DNA of 12,282 nt. Source: Bacteroidota bacterium (lineage in GTDB: Bacteria; Bacteroidota; Bacteroidia; Chitinophagales; Chitinophagaceae). The notes beneath the pieces are model-generated. The model was not told where the DNA came from, searched no databases, and saw nothing but the letters and a program-made list of their open reading frames with translations. Both the position numbers and the translations under genes were made by a program. Positions 1 through 7,496 of this stretch are shown here, in pieces (position 1 is the first letter of the stretch; every line of letters begins with the position of its first letter). The stretch is from the NCBI GenBank assembly GCA_947441205.1, contig CANETM010000022.1, positions 1 through 12,282 of the forward strand, read 5' to 3'.

Positions 1-576
1 AGCGGTCCAACATAAATCCAACGCTGCACTACCCAGTCTTCTAACGGGTATAGATTTTCTAATTAATTTTTCAAATATTTGTAGGGGTCCGTTTTCAGTA
101 TCTAAATATTGATAAGGGAAGCCCGTTACCAAACAACTAGTCAATAAATTATTTTTATTACTTACTTTAATGGGTTGATCATTCAAAAAAGCTCCCTTTC
201 CTTTTTCTGCAAAAAATAATTCATTCATAAACGGGTTATAAACCGCCCCCATCATCATTTCTCCATTTTCTTCAACTCCTATACTTACACAACAAATAGG
301 AATACCGTTGGCAAAATTGATAGTTCCATCAATGGGATCAATAATCCATTTAATATTAGATTGTGTTGGCATCGATCCGGTTTCTTCACTTAATATAAAA
401 TGATCGGGATGATTTTGCTGAATAACCTTAAAAATGGCTTTTTCTGAAGCGTGATCGGCCTCTGTTACTAAATCATTTATAGTAGCCTTACTAGAAATAG
501 TAAATGTTCCGTTAAAATACCTTTTTAGTTCTATCGCACCTGCTTCAATGGCCTTAAATAATGTATTTTTAATCAT
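1..576 (-). CDS. Inositol monophosphatase family protein, C-terminus cut off by window edge
   Basis: Member of the Mg-dependent inositol monophosphatase/SuhB fold, which dephosphorylates inositol phosphates or similar sugar phosphates in the cytoplasm. The reading frame starts at ATG 576-574 and stays open to base 1, giving 192 residues. Seen: DLVTEAD (35-41), SEETG (63-67) with the metal-binding Glu, and WIIDPIDGTINFANG (77-91), the family signature whose Asp80, Ile82 and Asp83 bind metal. GSAALDLCWTA (182-192) matches the stretch just before the last conserved part. Family members are usually about 260 residues, so roughly 70 are missing, including the final metal-binding Asp of the WD-A-A-G motif. 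It is divergent to the GH3 gene, 79 bases away. A TACTTTTG box lies 4 bases upstream of the ATG. Substrate cannot be told from sequence. The family call is firm. Confidence 0.93.
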   Translation of the reverse strand, partial: MIKNTLFKAIEAGAIELKRYFNGTFTISSKATINDLVTEADHASEKAIFKVIQQNHPDHFILSEETGSMPTQSNIKWIIDPIDGTINFANGIPICCVSIGVEENGEMMMGAVYNPFMNELFFAEKGKGAFLNDQPIKVSNKNNLLTSCLVTGFPYQYLDTENGPLQIFEKLIRKSIPVRRLGSAALDLCWTA

Positions 577-580
577 ATCA

Positions 581-588
581 CAAAAGTA
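581..588 (-). promoter_or_regulatory. Candidate Bacteroidota -7 box for the inositol monophosphatase gene
   Basis: On the minus strand the bases read TACTTTTG, an exact match to the Bacteroidota -7 consensus TAnnTTTG. It ends 4 bases before the ATG at 576, which would place transcription start at or next to the start codon. I see no good TTG-type -33 element at the usual distance, so this is only a candidate. Confidence 0.35.
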
Positions 589-613
589 GCTTCGTTTGCT
601 CGAATAACATTCT

Positions 614-621
614 TATTTTTG
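614..621 (+). promoter_or_regulatory. Candidate Bacteroidota -7 box for the GH3-LysE operon
   Basis: TATTTTTG matches TAnnTTTG exactly and lies 34 bases upstream of the GH3 start codon, leaving a short leader of about 25-30 bases. A TTTG at 595-598 could be the -33 element, but the 15-base spacing is shorter than usual. It sits in the only intergenic gap upstream of this operon, so a promoter is expected here. Confidence 0.45.
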
Positions 622-655
622 TATATAATCTTAAAAGAAAAACCCGATTTTGTAG

Positions 656-2176
656 ATGCCGATATTCGAGATTAATTTACCCCAAACCCTCAACAGGGTG
701 CTTGGTCTTCCTGAACGAAGCCCAAGAAGATCACAATTACGCGTATTAAAAAAATTATTAAAACGCGCGCGATATACAGAATTTGGTCAAAAATTTGGAT
801 TTGACCAAATTTTACTAAGCAAACATGTTGGGAAAGTATTTCAACAAAAAGTACCTGCATATAATTACAATAAAATTTATAAGGATTGGTGGCATAAAAC
901 ATTAGAAGGACAAGAAGATATTTGTTGGCCGGGTAAAATAAAGTTTTTTGCCCTTAGTAGTGGTACCAGCGAAGCGGCTAGTAAATATTTACCCATCACA
1001 AACGATTTATTAAGGGGCAACAAGGTTATAATGATAAAGCAGTTAATTAGCTTATTCAATTATAAAGATGTGCCGTTAACTAGTTTGGGTAGAGGCTGGC
1101 TTACATTAGGAGGAAGTACCGATTTGCAAAAGGGTCCAGGTTATTATGCGGGGGACCTAAGTGGTATTACTGCCAAAAAAGCACCTTTCTGGTTTCAACC
1201 ATTTTATAAGCCCGGGAAAAAAATAGCAAAAGAAAGAGATTGGAATAAAAAATTAAATGAAATTGTTGAAAAAGCACCTAATTGGGATATTGGTTTTATT
1301 GTGGGGGTTCCAGCTTGGATACAAATGTGTATTGAAATGGTCATAGAGCGCTACCAACTAAATAATATTCACGAGATTTGGCCTAACCTTTCATTTTTTG
1401 TACATGGGGGAGTAAGTTTTGAACCCTATAAACATGGATTTGAAAAATTATTGGGTCGACCCATTCAATACACTGAAACTTATTTAGCAAGCGAGGGTTT
1501 TTTGGCTTGGCAGGATAAACAAAATGCAACAGGCATGAGGCTGTCTTTTAATCAGCATATATTTTTTGAATTTGTTCCTTTTGATGATAATAATTTTGAC
1601 GCAAATGGGGAGATGGTTGAAAATCCAGAAGCCCTGATGATACATGAAGTAGAAGAGGGCAAGGATTATGCATTATTAATTAGTACTGTTGCGGGTGCTT
1701 GGCGTTATTTGATTGGGGATACCATAAGGTTCATTAATAAACAAAATGCTGAGATAATTATTACCGGTAGAACAAAACACTTTTTGAGTTTGGTGGGAGA
1801 GCACCTTAGTGTTGATAATATGAATAAAGCTATCCAGTTGGTGAGTGAAGAATTAAATATTTCTATTCCTGAATATTGTGTAACAGGAGAGCCTGAAGGA
1901 AGTTTTTTTGCACACCAATGGTATATTGCGTGTGATCACGATTTAGATGAAAAAATGCTAGCTAATAAGATTGATGAAAAATTATGTGAACTAAATGATG
2001 ATTATGCAGTTGAAAGAAAAAGTGCTTTAAAAAATGTTCATGTTAAAATTTTGAAGGAATCCGTCTTTTTATCTTTTCTAGAACATAAAGGAAAAGTTGG
2101 TGGACAGCATAAATTTCCTAGAGTGATAAAAGGAGATTTGTTAGCGGATTGGAAAAAATTTATTTTAAACAATTAA
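656..2176 (+). CDS. GH3 family acyl-adenylating enzyme (putative acyl-amido synthetase)
   Basis: 506-residue member of the GH3 family, part of the ANL adenylating superfamily. Plant GH3 enzymes activate a carboxylic acid with ATP and join it to an amino acid. Substrates of the bacterial homologues are largely unknown. Seen: ATP-binding motif ALSSGTSEAASKYLPIT (99-115), YTETYLASEGFLAW (272-285) corresponding to the second nucleotide-binding motif, WRYLIGDTIRF (349-359) with the ribose-binding Asp355, and the hinge TGRTKHFLSLVGEHLS (370-385) leading into a C-terminal domain. Full length for the family and no signal peptide, so cytoplasmic. The start is fixed because an in-frame TAG lies immediately before the ATG. 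A LysE-type exporter begins 1 base after the stop, so the two are probably translationally coupled. The name 'auxin-responsive promoter' carried by such proteins comes from plants and says nothing about regulation here. Confidence 0.92.
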   Translation: MPIFEINLPQTLNRVLGLPERSPRRSQLRVLKKLLKRARYTEFGQKFGFDQILLSKHVGKVFQQKVPAYNYNKIYKDWWHKTLEGQEDICWPGKIKFFALSSGTSEAASKYLPITNDLLRGNKVIMIKQLISLFNYKDVPLTSLGRGWLTLGGSTDLQKGPGYYAGDLSGITAKKAPFWFQPFYKPGKKIAKERDWNKKLNEIVEKAPNWDIGFIVGVPAWIQMCIEMVIERYQLNNIHEIWPNLSFFVHGGVSFEPYKHGFEKLLGRPIQYTETYLASEGFLAWQDKQNATGMRLSFNQHIFFEFVPFDDNNFDANGEMVENPEALMIHEVEEGKDYALLISTVAGAWRYLIGDTIRFINKQNAEIIITGRTKHFLSLVGEHLSVDNMNKAIQLVSEELNISIPEYCVTGEPEGSFFAHQWYIACDHDLDEKMLANKIDEKLCELNDDYAVERKSALKNVHVKILKESVFLSFLEHKGKVGGQHKFPRVIKGDLLADWKKFILNN

Positions 2177-2177
2177 C

Positions 2178-2819
2178 ATGAATGCACCCATTATTAAGGG
2201 TTTGTTATTGGGGCTCATTTTAAGTATTTCGATTGGGCCTGTCATTTTCGCAATCTTAAAGCAAAGTTTAACAAACGGACATAGGGCTGGATATGCTTTT
2301 GTAGCGGGCGTCTCACTTAGTGATTTATCGATACTTTTTGTTTGTAATATATTTACAAGCTTTTTTGCATTAGTATTATTGCATAGAGCTACTATAGCAA
2401 TGATTGGAGCGGGATTTTTATTTTTAGTGGGCTGTTATACTATTTTATTTAAAAAAATTAGTATGGAACAAATTGATGGGGAGAATAAAAAAACAATGCG
2501 TTTGCGTGATTATTTAGGAGTGTTGACTGCTGGTTTTTTAATGAACACCTTAAATCCAAGTGTATTTTTATTTTGGTTTGCTTGGACTGCGGCCATTGGA
2601 AGTGATGCCGATGAAACTCAAAATCCATTAATGTATAAAGTTTTGGTTTTTGGAACTTGTTTGTTATTTGTTTTAATTACAGATTTAATTAAGGTTTATT
2701 TATCAAAAAAATTGAGACCTAAATTAACTGAAAAAACACTCTTTTGGATTAATCGATCAGCAGGCATCATTATTTTAATTTTTAGTGCCGCTCTTTTTTA
2801 TAGTGCTTCAAAATATTAA
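2178..2819 (+). CDS. LysE family transporter (amino acid or metabolite exporter)
   Basis: 213-residue inner membrane protein of the LysE/RhtB export family, whose known members export amino acids such as lysine, arginine, threonine or homoserine lactone. The hallmark N-terminus is present: a hydrophobic helix (about 6-27) ending in SIGPVIFAILKQSL with Gly20-Pro21, followed by NGHRAGYAFVAGVSLSDL (33-50). A second conserved spot is NTLNPSVFLFW (123-133) in the fourth helix. Hydrophobic stretches at about 6-27, 37-58, 65-91, 112-138, 153-175 and 188-210 give the usual six helices. The gene starts 1 base after the GH3 stop, which points to one mRNA and related function. The substrate is not deducible. 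A product or precursor of the GH3 reaction is an inference from position. Confidence 0.9.
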   Translation: MNAPIIKGLLLGLILSISIGPVIFAILKQSLTNGHRAGYAFVAGVSLSDLSILFVCNIFTSFFALVLLHRATIAMIGAGFLFLVGCYTILFKKISMEQIDGENKKTMRLRDYLGVLTAGFLMNTLNPSVFLFWFAWTAAIGSDADETQNPLMYKVLVFGTCLLFVLITDLIKVYLSKKLRPKLTEKTLFWINRSAGIIILIFSAALFYSASKY

Positions 2820-2831
2820 TTCGGGTTTTTG

Positions 2832-2839
2832 TATGTTTG
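2832..2839 (+). promoter_or_regulatory. Candidate -7 box upstream of the secreted protein/mtgA pair
   Basis: TATGTTTG matches TAnnTTTG and lies in the 49-base gap after the LysE-family gene, 29 bases before the GTG start at 2869. No matching -33 element is obvious. It would allow the downstream pair to be expressed separately from GH3-LysE. Confidence 0.35.
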
Positions 2840-2868
2840 AATGTTGATATTAGTTCGTAAATTGTAAC

Positions 2869-3420
2869 GTGAACAAAATTATATATATACTGCTTTTTTC
2901 TTTGATATTATTGGGTAATGCATATGCTCAAGAAAGTAAGTTATTGGTGTTGAAGGATCGTGGCATCATTGTTAAATCATATGTATCTGGAAGTTATATA
3001 AACTTTGAATTGAGTAATCATCAATGGATTAAGGGTTATGTAAACTGGATAAAGACCGATTCTGTTCAAGTTAAAATGTTCACACTACGACAAACAACCA
3101 CGGTTTATGGAACCTGGGGAGAAGATACACTTAAGCTTGGTCCTTTAACCATTCATGTCAATGAAATCATTTCGTTTCCGCATGATCCGGGACACTATAC
3201 TAGTGTTTTTTCTAATGGTAGTTTTCTAAAAATTGCGGGTGTTGGTTATGCGGGATTAAATGTTGCAAACTCATTAATTAATAAAGATCCTGTTTTTAGT
3301 TCGGCAAACATTTCAAGAATTGCCGGTGGTGCTATTGCTTGGTTATTAGGAAAATGGCAGGCTAACGCTAATCCAAATTACAGGCCCATTGGGAAACGGT
3401 TTAGCGTAGAAACTATTTAG
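2869..3420 (+). CDS. Secreted or envelope protein of unknown function
   Basis: 183 residues. I do not recognise a named family. The N-terminus is a clear Sec signal peptide: Lys3, a hydrophobic core (4-16) and a likely cleavage after AYA (residues 18-20), with no lipobox cysteine. The mature part begins as a beta-rich region in which LSNHQWIKGYVNWIKTDSVQV (49-69) and LGPLTIHVNEIISF (about 91-104) resemble the 'substrate/DSV-I/I-SF' layout seen in many small Bacteroidota exported proteins. A Gly/Ala-rich, moderately hydrophobic segment follows (about 120-160), perhaps membrane-associated, then a basic tail. Start: GTG is the only reasonable choice, since an in-frame TAG lies at 2851-2853 and no ATG sits between. 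The gene ends 20 bases before mtgA, suggesting a joint transcript and an envelope role. Confidence 0.75.
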   Translation: MNKIIYILLFSLILLGNAYAQESKLLVLKDRGIIVKSYVSGSYINFELSNHQWIKGYVNWIKTDSVQVKMFTLRQTTTVYGTWGEDTLKLGPLTIHVNEIISFPHDPGHYTSVFSNGSFLKIAGVGYAGLNVANSLINKDPVFSSANISRIAGGAIAWLLGKWQANANPNYRPIGKRFSVETI

Positions 3421-3440
3421 TTCACTAATCATATTGAATC

Positions 3441-4136
3441 TTGTTTAAGCTCATCAAAAAAATTATTTTCTATTTATTCATAAGTTCATTTTTTTATGTG
3501 CTTGTTACTAAATTCATTGAACCACCCATTACCATCACACAAATTACCAATGCTTTTGGTTTGGGGTTAAAGCGAGATTATGTTTCCTGGGACGATATGT
3601 CTTATAATATAAAACTAGCCGCTATTGCAAGTGAAGACCAATCGTTTGCTGAACATAGTGGTTTTGATTGGGATGCAATGGAAAAAAGCATGCATCCAAA
3701 AAAGAAAAATAAAAAATCAAAAATTCCTTTTGGTGGAGGAGCAAGTACCATTACACAACAAACCGCAAAAAATGTTTTTTTATGGCAGGGTGGCGGTTTT
3801 GATAAGTACATCCGAAAAATTCCAGAATTTTATTTTACTTTTTTAATTGAAAAAATTTGGGGCAAAAAAAGAGTTTTAGAGGTGTACTTAAATGTTATTG
3901 AAACGGGTCCAGGTTGTTTTGGTGTTGAAGCTGCGGCTCAACATTTTTTTCATAAGTCTGCAAAAAAATTATCTCGTGCCGAAGCCGCTATGATAGTTGC
4001 TGGATTTCCGAATCCAAAAAAATTCACTGCGCGCCCAATGACTAGAAGGGTTTCTTGGCGTTATCCTCAAATTTTAAGGGAGATGAATAATATTGAAAGC
4101 GACGAGGATGTTTATGAACTTTTAAAAAGTAAATAA
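3441..4136 (+). CDS. mtgA: Monofunctional biosynthetic peptidoglycan transglycosylase
   Basis: 231-residue GT51 glycosyltransferase that polymerises lipid II into glycan strands at the outer face of the inner membrane, without a transpeptidase domain. Seen: a single N-terminal membrane anchor (about 5-25), motif 1 AIASEDQSFAEHSGFDW (61-77) with catalytic Glu65, motif 2 GGGASTITQQTAKNVFLW (98-115), motif 3 RKIPEF...EKIWGKKRVLEVYLNVIETG (125-156), and GVEAAAQHFFHKSAKKLSRAEAAMI (161-185). Length is normal for MtgA. The loop before motif 2 is unusually lysine-rich (KKKNKKSK, 87-94). The start is TTG: an in-frame TGA lies at 3435-3437 and the first in-frame ATG (residue 53) would remove the anchor. 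It follows the unknown secreted protein by 20 bases, and its 3' end faces the minus-strand block. Confidence 0.95.
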   Translation: MFKLIKKIIFYLFISSFFYVLVTKFIEPPITITQITNAFGLGLKRDYVSWDDMSYNIKLAAIASEDQSFAEHSGFDWDAMEKSMHPKKKNKKSKIPFGGGASTITQQTAKNVFLWQGGGFDKYIRKIPEFYFTFLIEKIWGKKRVLEVYLNVIETGPGCFGVEAAAQHFFHKSAKKLSRAEAAMIVAGFPNPKKFTARPMTRRVSWRYPQILREMNNIESDEDVYELLKSK

Positions 4137-4160
4137 TAATAATTGCACAATATTATTTTT
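4135..4160 (+). terminator. Weak AT-rich stem-loop with T-run after mtgA
   Basis: AATAATAATTG (4135-4145) can pair with CAATATTATT (4148-4157) with one bulge and a very small loop, and T residues run to 4160. It overlaps the mtgA stop and lies in the convergent gap between mtgA and the NadR-like gene. The stem is almost all A-T, so termination would be inefficient. Confidence 0.3.
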
Positions 4161-4183
4161 GTATGTGTTATTTTTTTACAATT

Positions 4184-4711
4184 TTAGCCAATCAATTTTT
4201 GAATAAGCTCTATGGCGTTTTGGATTCTTGTCTCTCCGGTGCCGCTTACTATTCCCCAAGGGGTTTTCTGATTAATTAGCAAATCCTTGTAAATGGTAAA
4301 TAATTCTTTGCGTGGTTCCTCGTTGGGATATTCACGCATTTCATCGGCAGTCCAGGGTAGGTCTATATCACATAATAAATAGGCGTCGTATTTTCTTTCA
4401 TTTATTTTTTCTAAAATAAATGGGTGGCAGTTATTAAACATATATTCACACCACACTTTCATCACATATAAATCGGTGTCTATTATTAACATGTTATTTG
4501 CTTTTTCCACATGTGCGTCTTCTCCGGCTATCTGTCCTTTTGCAATAGTAAGCAAGTCGTCATATGAATATTCGGTACCGTTTTCGTTTAAAAATTGTCT
4601 AGCATATTCGGGACACCAAATTGTATTGTAATGTATCGCAAGAGATTCACAAAGTGAAGATTTGCCGGTGGACTCGGGACCCAGTATGACTATTTTTTTT
4701 AGACCGCTCAT
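4184..4711 (-). CDS. NadR-like nicotinamide riboside kinase (AAA_28-type ATPase)
   Basis: 175-residue P-loop protein resembling the kinase domain of NadR, which phosphorylates nicotinamide riboside to NMN with ATP in the cytoplasm. Seen: Walker A GPESTGKS (11-18), PEYARQFL (34-41), the acidic IIDTD (76-80) in the Walker B-like position, and LLCDIDLPWTADEMREYP (112-129), matching the NadR lid region with its PW and R-E-residues. It lacks the N-terminal helix-turn-helix and the NMN adenylyltransferase domain of the E. coli protein, so it should be neither a repressor nor an NAD synthase. It lies 44 bases downstream of pnuC on the same strand, and this pairing is the main support for the nicotinamide riboside role. 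Databases may call it simply an AAA family ATPase. Confidence 0.85.
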   Translation of the reverse strand: MSGLKKIVILGPESTGKSSLCESLAIHYNTIWCPEYARQFLNENGTEYSYDDLLTIAKGQIAGEDAHVEKANNMLIIDTDLYVMKVWCEYMFNNCHPFILEKINERKYDAYLLCDIDLPWTADEMREYPNEEPRKELFTIYKDLLINQKTPWGIVSGTGETRIQNAIELIQKLIG

Positions 4712-4755
4712 AGTTTATAAAATATAGATGTTAAATTTTAAGGGTACTGTGTTAT

Positions 4756-5397
4756 TTATACAATAGTTGTTGTGGCTTTGGGGGCGCGCGCTTTTAGTTT
4801 CCAACTATACCAACCCGCAATGGCTAAAACTAATAAAACCAAAAACTGCACGCTTGTAAATGCATATCCTTTGACAAAATAAAGTGGTATTGAAGCAATA
4901 TTGGTCAGTATCCACCAAATCCAACTTTCTACTTTTTTCTTAGCCATTAACCACATTCCTGTATAAGCGGTCGCGCTTGCAAAAGCATCGGCCCAGGGCA
5001 TAGCCTCTGGTGCAAATGCTGTTTTCAAATAAATCAACGTAAAATATATCACCAGATAAAAGGCAACGAAAAAAGCAAGCTGTTGAATCCATTCTTTTTT
5101 CGTACTCGTAGTAATTTGTAAAACGTAAGTTTGTTGATCTTCCTTTCGTCGAGTCCATAAATACCAACCATAAATACTCATAATAGTATAATAAAAATTC
5201 ACGCTTGCCTCTCCGAACAAGTGTCCCTTAAAACTTAAATATATATAAAGCGTTGTGTTTATTAGTCCAGTTGGAAAAACCAAAATGTTTTCTTTTCTAC
5301 TATACCAAACCGATACGATACCAGCTAATACCGCAATAGCCTCAATCCATCCGGTATTGAGTAGGCCTTCATATATAGACTGAAAAATTGAAATCAT
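4756..5397 (-). CDS. pnuC: PnuC family nicotinamide riboside transporter
   Basis: 213-residue inner membrane carrier of the PnuC family, which takes up nicotinamide riboside by facilitated diffusion. Seen: WIEAIAVLAGIVSVWYSRKEN (17-37), FPTGLINTTLYIYL (41-54), the FYYTIMSIYGWYLW stretch (68-81) and the C-terminal repeat-like ESWIWWILTNIASIPLYF (157-174) and AIAGWYSW (192-199). About seven hydrophobic segments fit the family. Uptake by PnuC needs phosphorylation to trap the substrate, and a NadR-like kinase follows directly. The PnuT subfamily (thiamine) is the main alternative. I see no thiamine genes, and the 33-base gap upstream leaves no room for a TPP riboswitch, which favours nicotinamide riboside. 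It follows uvrB by 33 bases and may share its transcript. Confidence 0.9.
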   Translation of the reverse strand: MISIFQSIYEGLLNTGWIEAIAVLAGIVSVWYSRKENILVFPTGLINTTLYIYLSFKGHLFGEASVNFYYTIMSIYGWYLWTRRKEDQQTYVLQITTSTKKEWIQQLAFFVAFYLVIYFTLIYLKTAFAPEAMPWADAFASATAYTGMWLMAKKKVESWIWWILTNIASIPLYFVKGYAFTSVQFLVLLVLAIAGWYSWKLKARAPKATTTIV

Positions 5398-5430
5398 TTT
5401 AGATTGATGTATTAAATAAAATTTCGATTA

Positions 5431-7476
5431 TTATTTAGCTTTCATTTTTTCAAGTTGTGATTCTAATAAAAACATTTCGTCTCTTGTTTTTGCGGCTTCC
5501 ATAAAATCCATAGCCTTTGCAAATTTATCCATTTGTTTTTTTGTATCCTTTATTGCTTTTTCTAATTGTGGAATGGTTTTATATTCGCTATATTTTTCAT
5601 CACCCTCTGCCAATACATTGATGGAGTCGGTAGTGCGCACATTTATATTATTCAGTGTATATCCTTTAATATCCAATACTGAACCCTGGGCCATTACTTG
5701 TTCAATGCTTTTTATGATCGTTGTTGGCGTTATGCCGTGCTGTGTATTATATTTTATTTGTTTCTCGCGACGACGATTGGTTTCATCAATGGTGCGTTGC
5801 ATGCTTTTGGTTATACTATCGCCATAAAATATAACCCTGCCGTTTACATTACGCGCGGCTCTTCCCGATGTTTGTGTTAATGATTTTTCATTTCTTAAAA
5901 AGCCTTCTTTGTCTGCATCCAAAACAGCAACCAATGAAACCTCTGGAAGGTCTAACCCTTCTCTTAATAAATTAACACCAACCAATACATCAATTATACC
6001 CAATCTTAATTCTCTTAAAATCTCAACCCTTTCCAGTGCATCAATATCGCTATGAATGTATTTAGATTTAATTTGAATTTTTTGTAAAAAGCGATCCATC
6101 TCTTCCGCCATTTTCTTGGTTAATGTTGTTACCAAAACGCGATCGCCTTTTTCAACTTGCATTGCTATTTCATCTAACAAATCATCAATTTGATTTTTCG
6201 TTGGCCTTACCTCAATTGGTGGATCTAATAAACCAGTTGGCCGTACTACCTGTTCCACAATTAATCCATCGGTTTTCTCTAATTCATAATCGCCCGGTGT
6301 AGCACTAACAAAAATAGTTTGTCCAATAATGTTTTCAAATTCATTAAAATTCAAGGGTCTGTTATCTATGGCGCTTGGTAGCCTAAAACCATATTCTACT
6401 AAATTCATTTTTCTACTTCTATCGCCTCCGTACATCCCACTAATTTGTGGTATGGTTTGGTGGCTCTCATCAATTACACATAAAAAATCTTTTGGAAAAT
6501 AATCCAATAAACAGAACGGTCTTGTTCCAGGAACGCGTCTATCAAAAAATCTAGAATAGTTTTCAATACCCGTACAATATCCTAGCTCTCTAATCATTTC
6601 AATATCGTATTCAACGCGTTCTTTTATTCTTGCAGCTTCTATATGTTTGCCAACACTTTTAAAATATTCAACTTGCGCGCGCATCTCATCCTGTATCTCA
6701 TAAATTATTTGTTGCACCATTTCTTTAGGTGCTAAATATAAATTCGCAGGAAAAATGGCAGCATTTTGCATACGTTCAATTCTTTTTCCCGTTTCAATTT
6801 CAATCGTTTCTATTTCTTCAATCTCATCGCCGAAAAAAGTAATTCTATAACCATAATCAACATAGGGTAATCGAATATCAACAGTATCTCCATTGACCCT
6901 AAAACCCCCTCTATCAAAATCGGTAACCGTTCGGTGATATAATGAATTTACAAGTGCGTGTAAAAAAGCTTGTCTTGCTAATTTTTGTCCTACTTGAATT
7001 CTAATAATTCCGTTTTCTAATTCGGTGGGATTGCCCATACCATATATACAGCTTACGCTCGCAACAATAATGATATCGCGCCTTCCACTTAATAATTGCG
7101 CGGTTGCTTGTAATCTTAGTTTATCCAACTCCTCATTAATGCTTAAATCCTTTTCGATGTATACACCCGAGGTTGGCAGATACGCTTCGGGTTGATAATA
7201 ATCATAATAAGAAACAAAATATCCTACAGCGTTGTCTGGAAAAAATTGTTTGAACTCTCCATATAATTGTGCCACTAAGGTTTTATTGTGTGTAAGAACA
7301 AGTGTTGGTCTTTGTACGTTTTGTATTAGGTTGGCAATCGTAAAAGTTTTACCACTTCCCGTTACGCCCAATAAGGTTTGGAAACGATCTCCAATTAAAA
7401 CCCCCTCGGTCAACTGAGCTATTGCACTTGGTTGATCACCCGAGGGGGTATAATTTGAGTGGATTTGAAATGGCAT
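5431..7476 (-). CDS. uvrB: Excinuclease ABC subunit B
   Basis: 681-residue UvrB, the damage-verification helicase of nucleotide excision repair. It is loaded by UvrA and recruits UvrC. Seen (numbered from ATG 7476): Walker A GVTGSGKT (37-44), the beta-hairpin region with YYDYYQPEAYLP (90-101) that is threaded between the DNA strands, ASVSCIYGMG (139-148), the Walker B-type DESH (336-339), IFVSATP (388-394), motif V/VI REGLDLPEV...TSGRAARN (505-542), and the C-terminal UVR coiled-coil that contacts UvrC (about 632-668). A TTG two codons upstream (7482) could also start translation. I chose the ATG because it comes within the typical N-terminus. The M28 peptidase gene ends 14-20 bases upstream. 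A TACCTTTG box between the two could give uvrB its own transcript. Complete and intact. Confidence 0.98.
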   Translation of the reverse strand: MPFQIHSNYTPSGDQPSAIAQLTEGVLIGDRFQTLLGVTGSGKTFTIANLIQNVQRPTLVLTHNKTLVAQLYGEFKQFFPDNAVGYFVSYYDYYQPEAYLPTSGVYIEKDLSINEELDKLRLQATAQLLSGRRDIIIVASVSCIYGMGNPTELENGIIRIQVGQKLARQAFLHALVNSLYHRTVTDFDRGGFRVNGDTVDIRLPYVDYGYRITFFGDEIEEIETIEIETGKRIERMQNAAIFPANLYLAPKEMVQQIIYEIQDEMRAQVEYFKSVGKHIEAARIKERVEYDIEMIRELGYCTGIENYSRFFDRRVPGTRPFCLLDYFPKDFLCVIDESHQTIPQISGMYGGDRSRKMNLVEYGFRLPSAIDNRPLNFNEFENIIGQTIFVSATPGDYELEKTDGLIVEQVVRPTGLLDPPIEVRPTKNQIDDLLDEIAMQVEKGDRVLVTTLTKKMAEEMDRFLQKIQIKSKYIHSDIDALERVEILRELRLGIIDVLVGVNLLREGLDLPEVSLVAVLDADKEGFLRNEKSLTQTSGRAARNVNGRVIFYGDSITKSMQRTIDETNRRREKQIKYNTQHGITPTTIIKSIEQVMAQGSVLDIKGYTLNNINVRTTDSINVLAEGDEKYSEYKTIPQLEKAIKDTKKQMDKFAKAMDFMEAAKTRDEMFLLESQLEKMKAK

Positions 7477-7479
7477 AGC

Positions 7480-7487
7480 CAAAGGTA
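7480..7487 (-). promoter_or_regulatory. Candidate -7 box directly in front of the uvrB ATG
   Basis: The minus strand reads TACCTTTG, an exact TAnnTTTG match, ending 3 bases before the uvrB ATG at 7476. If used, transcription would begin at or beside the start codon. No -33 TTG is seen at a good distance in the end of the M28 gene, so a chance match is possible. Confidence 0.3.
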
Positions 7488-7496
7488 CGCCCTATC

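Noticed and set aside
690..1059. Minus-strand open frames of 60-70 codons inside the GH3 gene
   Set aside because: They lie wholly within a strongly supported gene, have no recognisable motif and no sensible start context.
3602..3846. Open frames in other phases within mtgA
   Set aside because: They overlap the catalytic motifs of mtgA, and their products are low-complexity shadows.
4154..4161. TATTTTTG, a TAnnTTTG match on the plus strand after mtgA
   Set aside because: No plus-strand gene follows, since the next gene is convergent. It is part of the AT-rich stem-loop and most likely chance.
5398..5430. Possible TPP or other riboswitch upstream of pnuC
   Set aside because: The gap to uvrB is only 33 bases and AT-rich, with no conserved riboswitch core.
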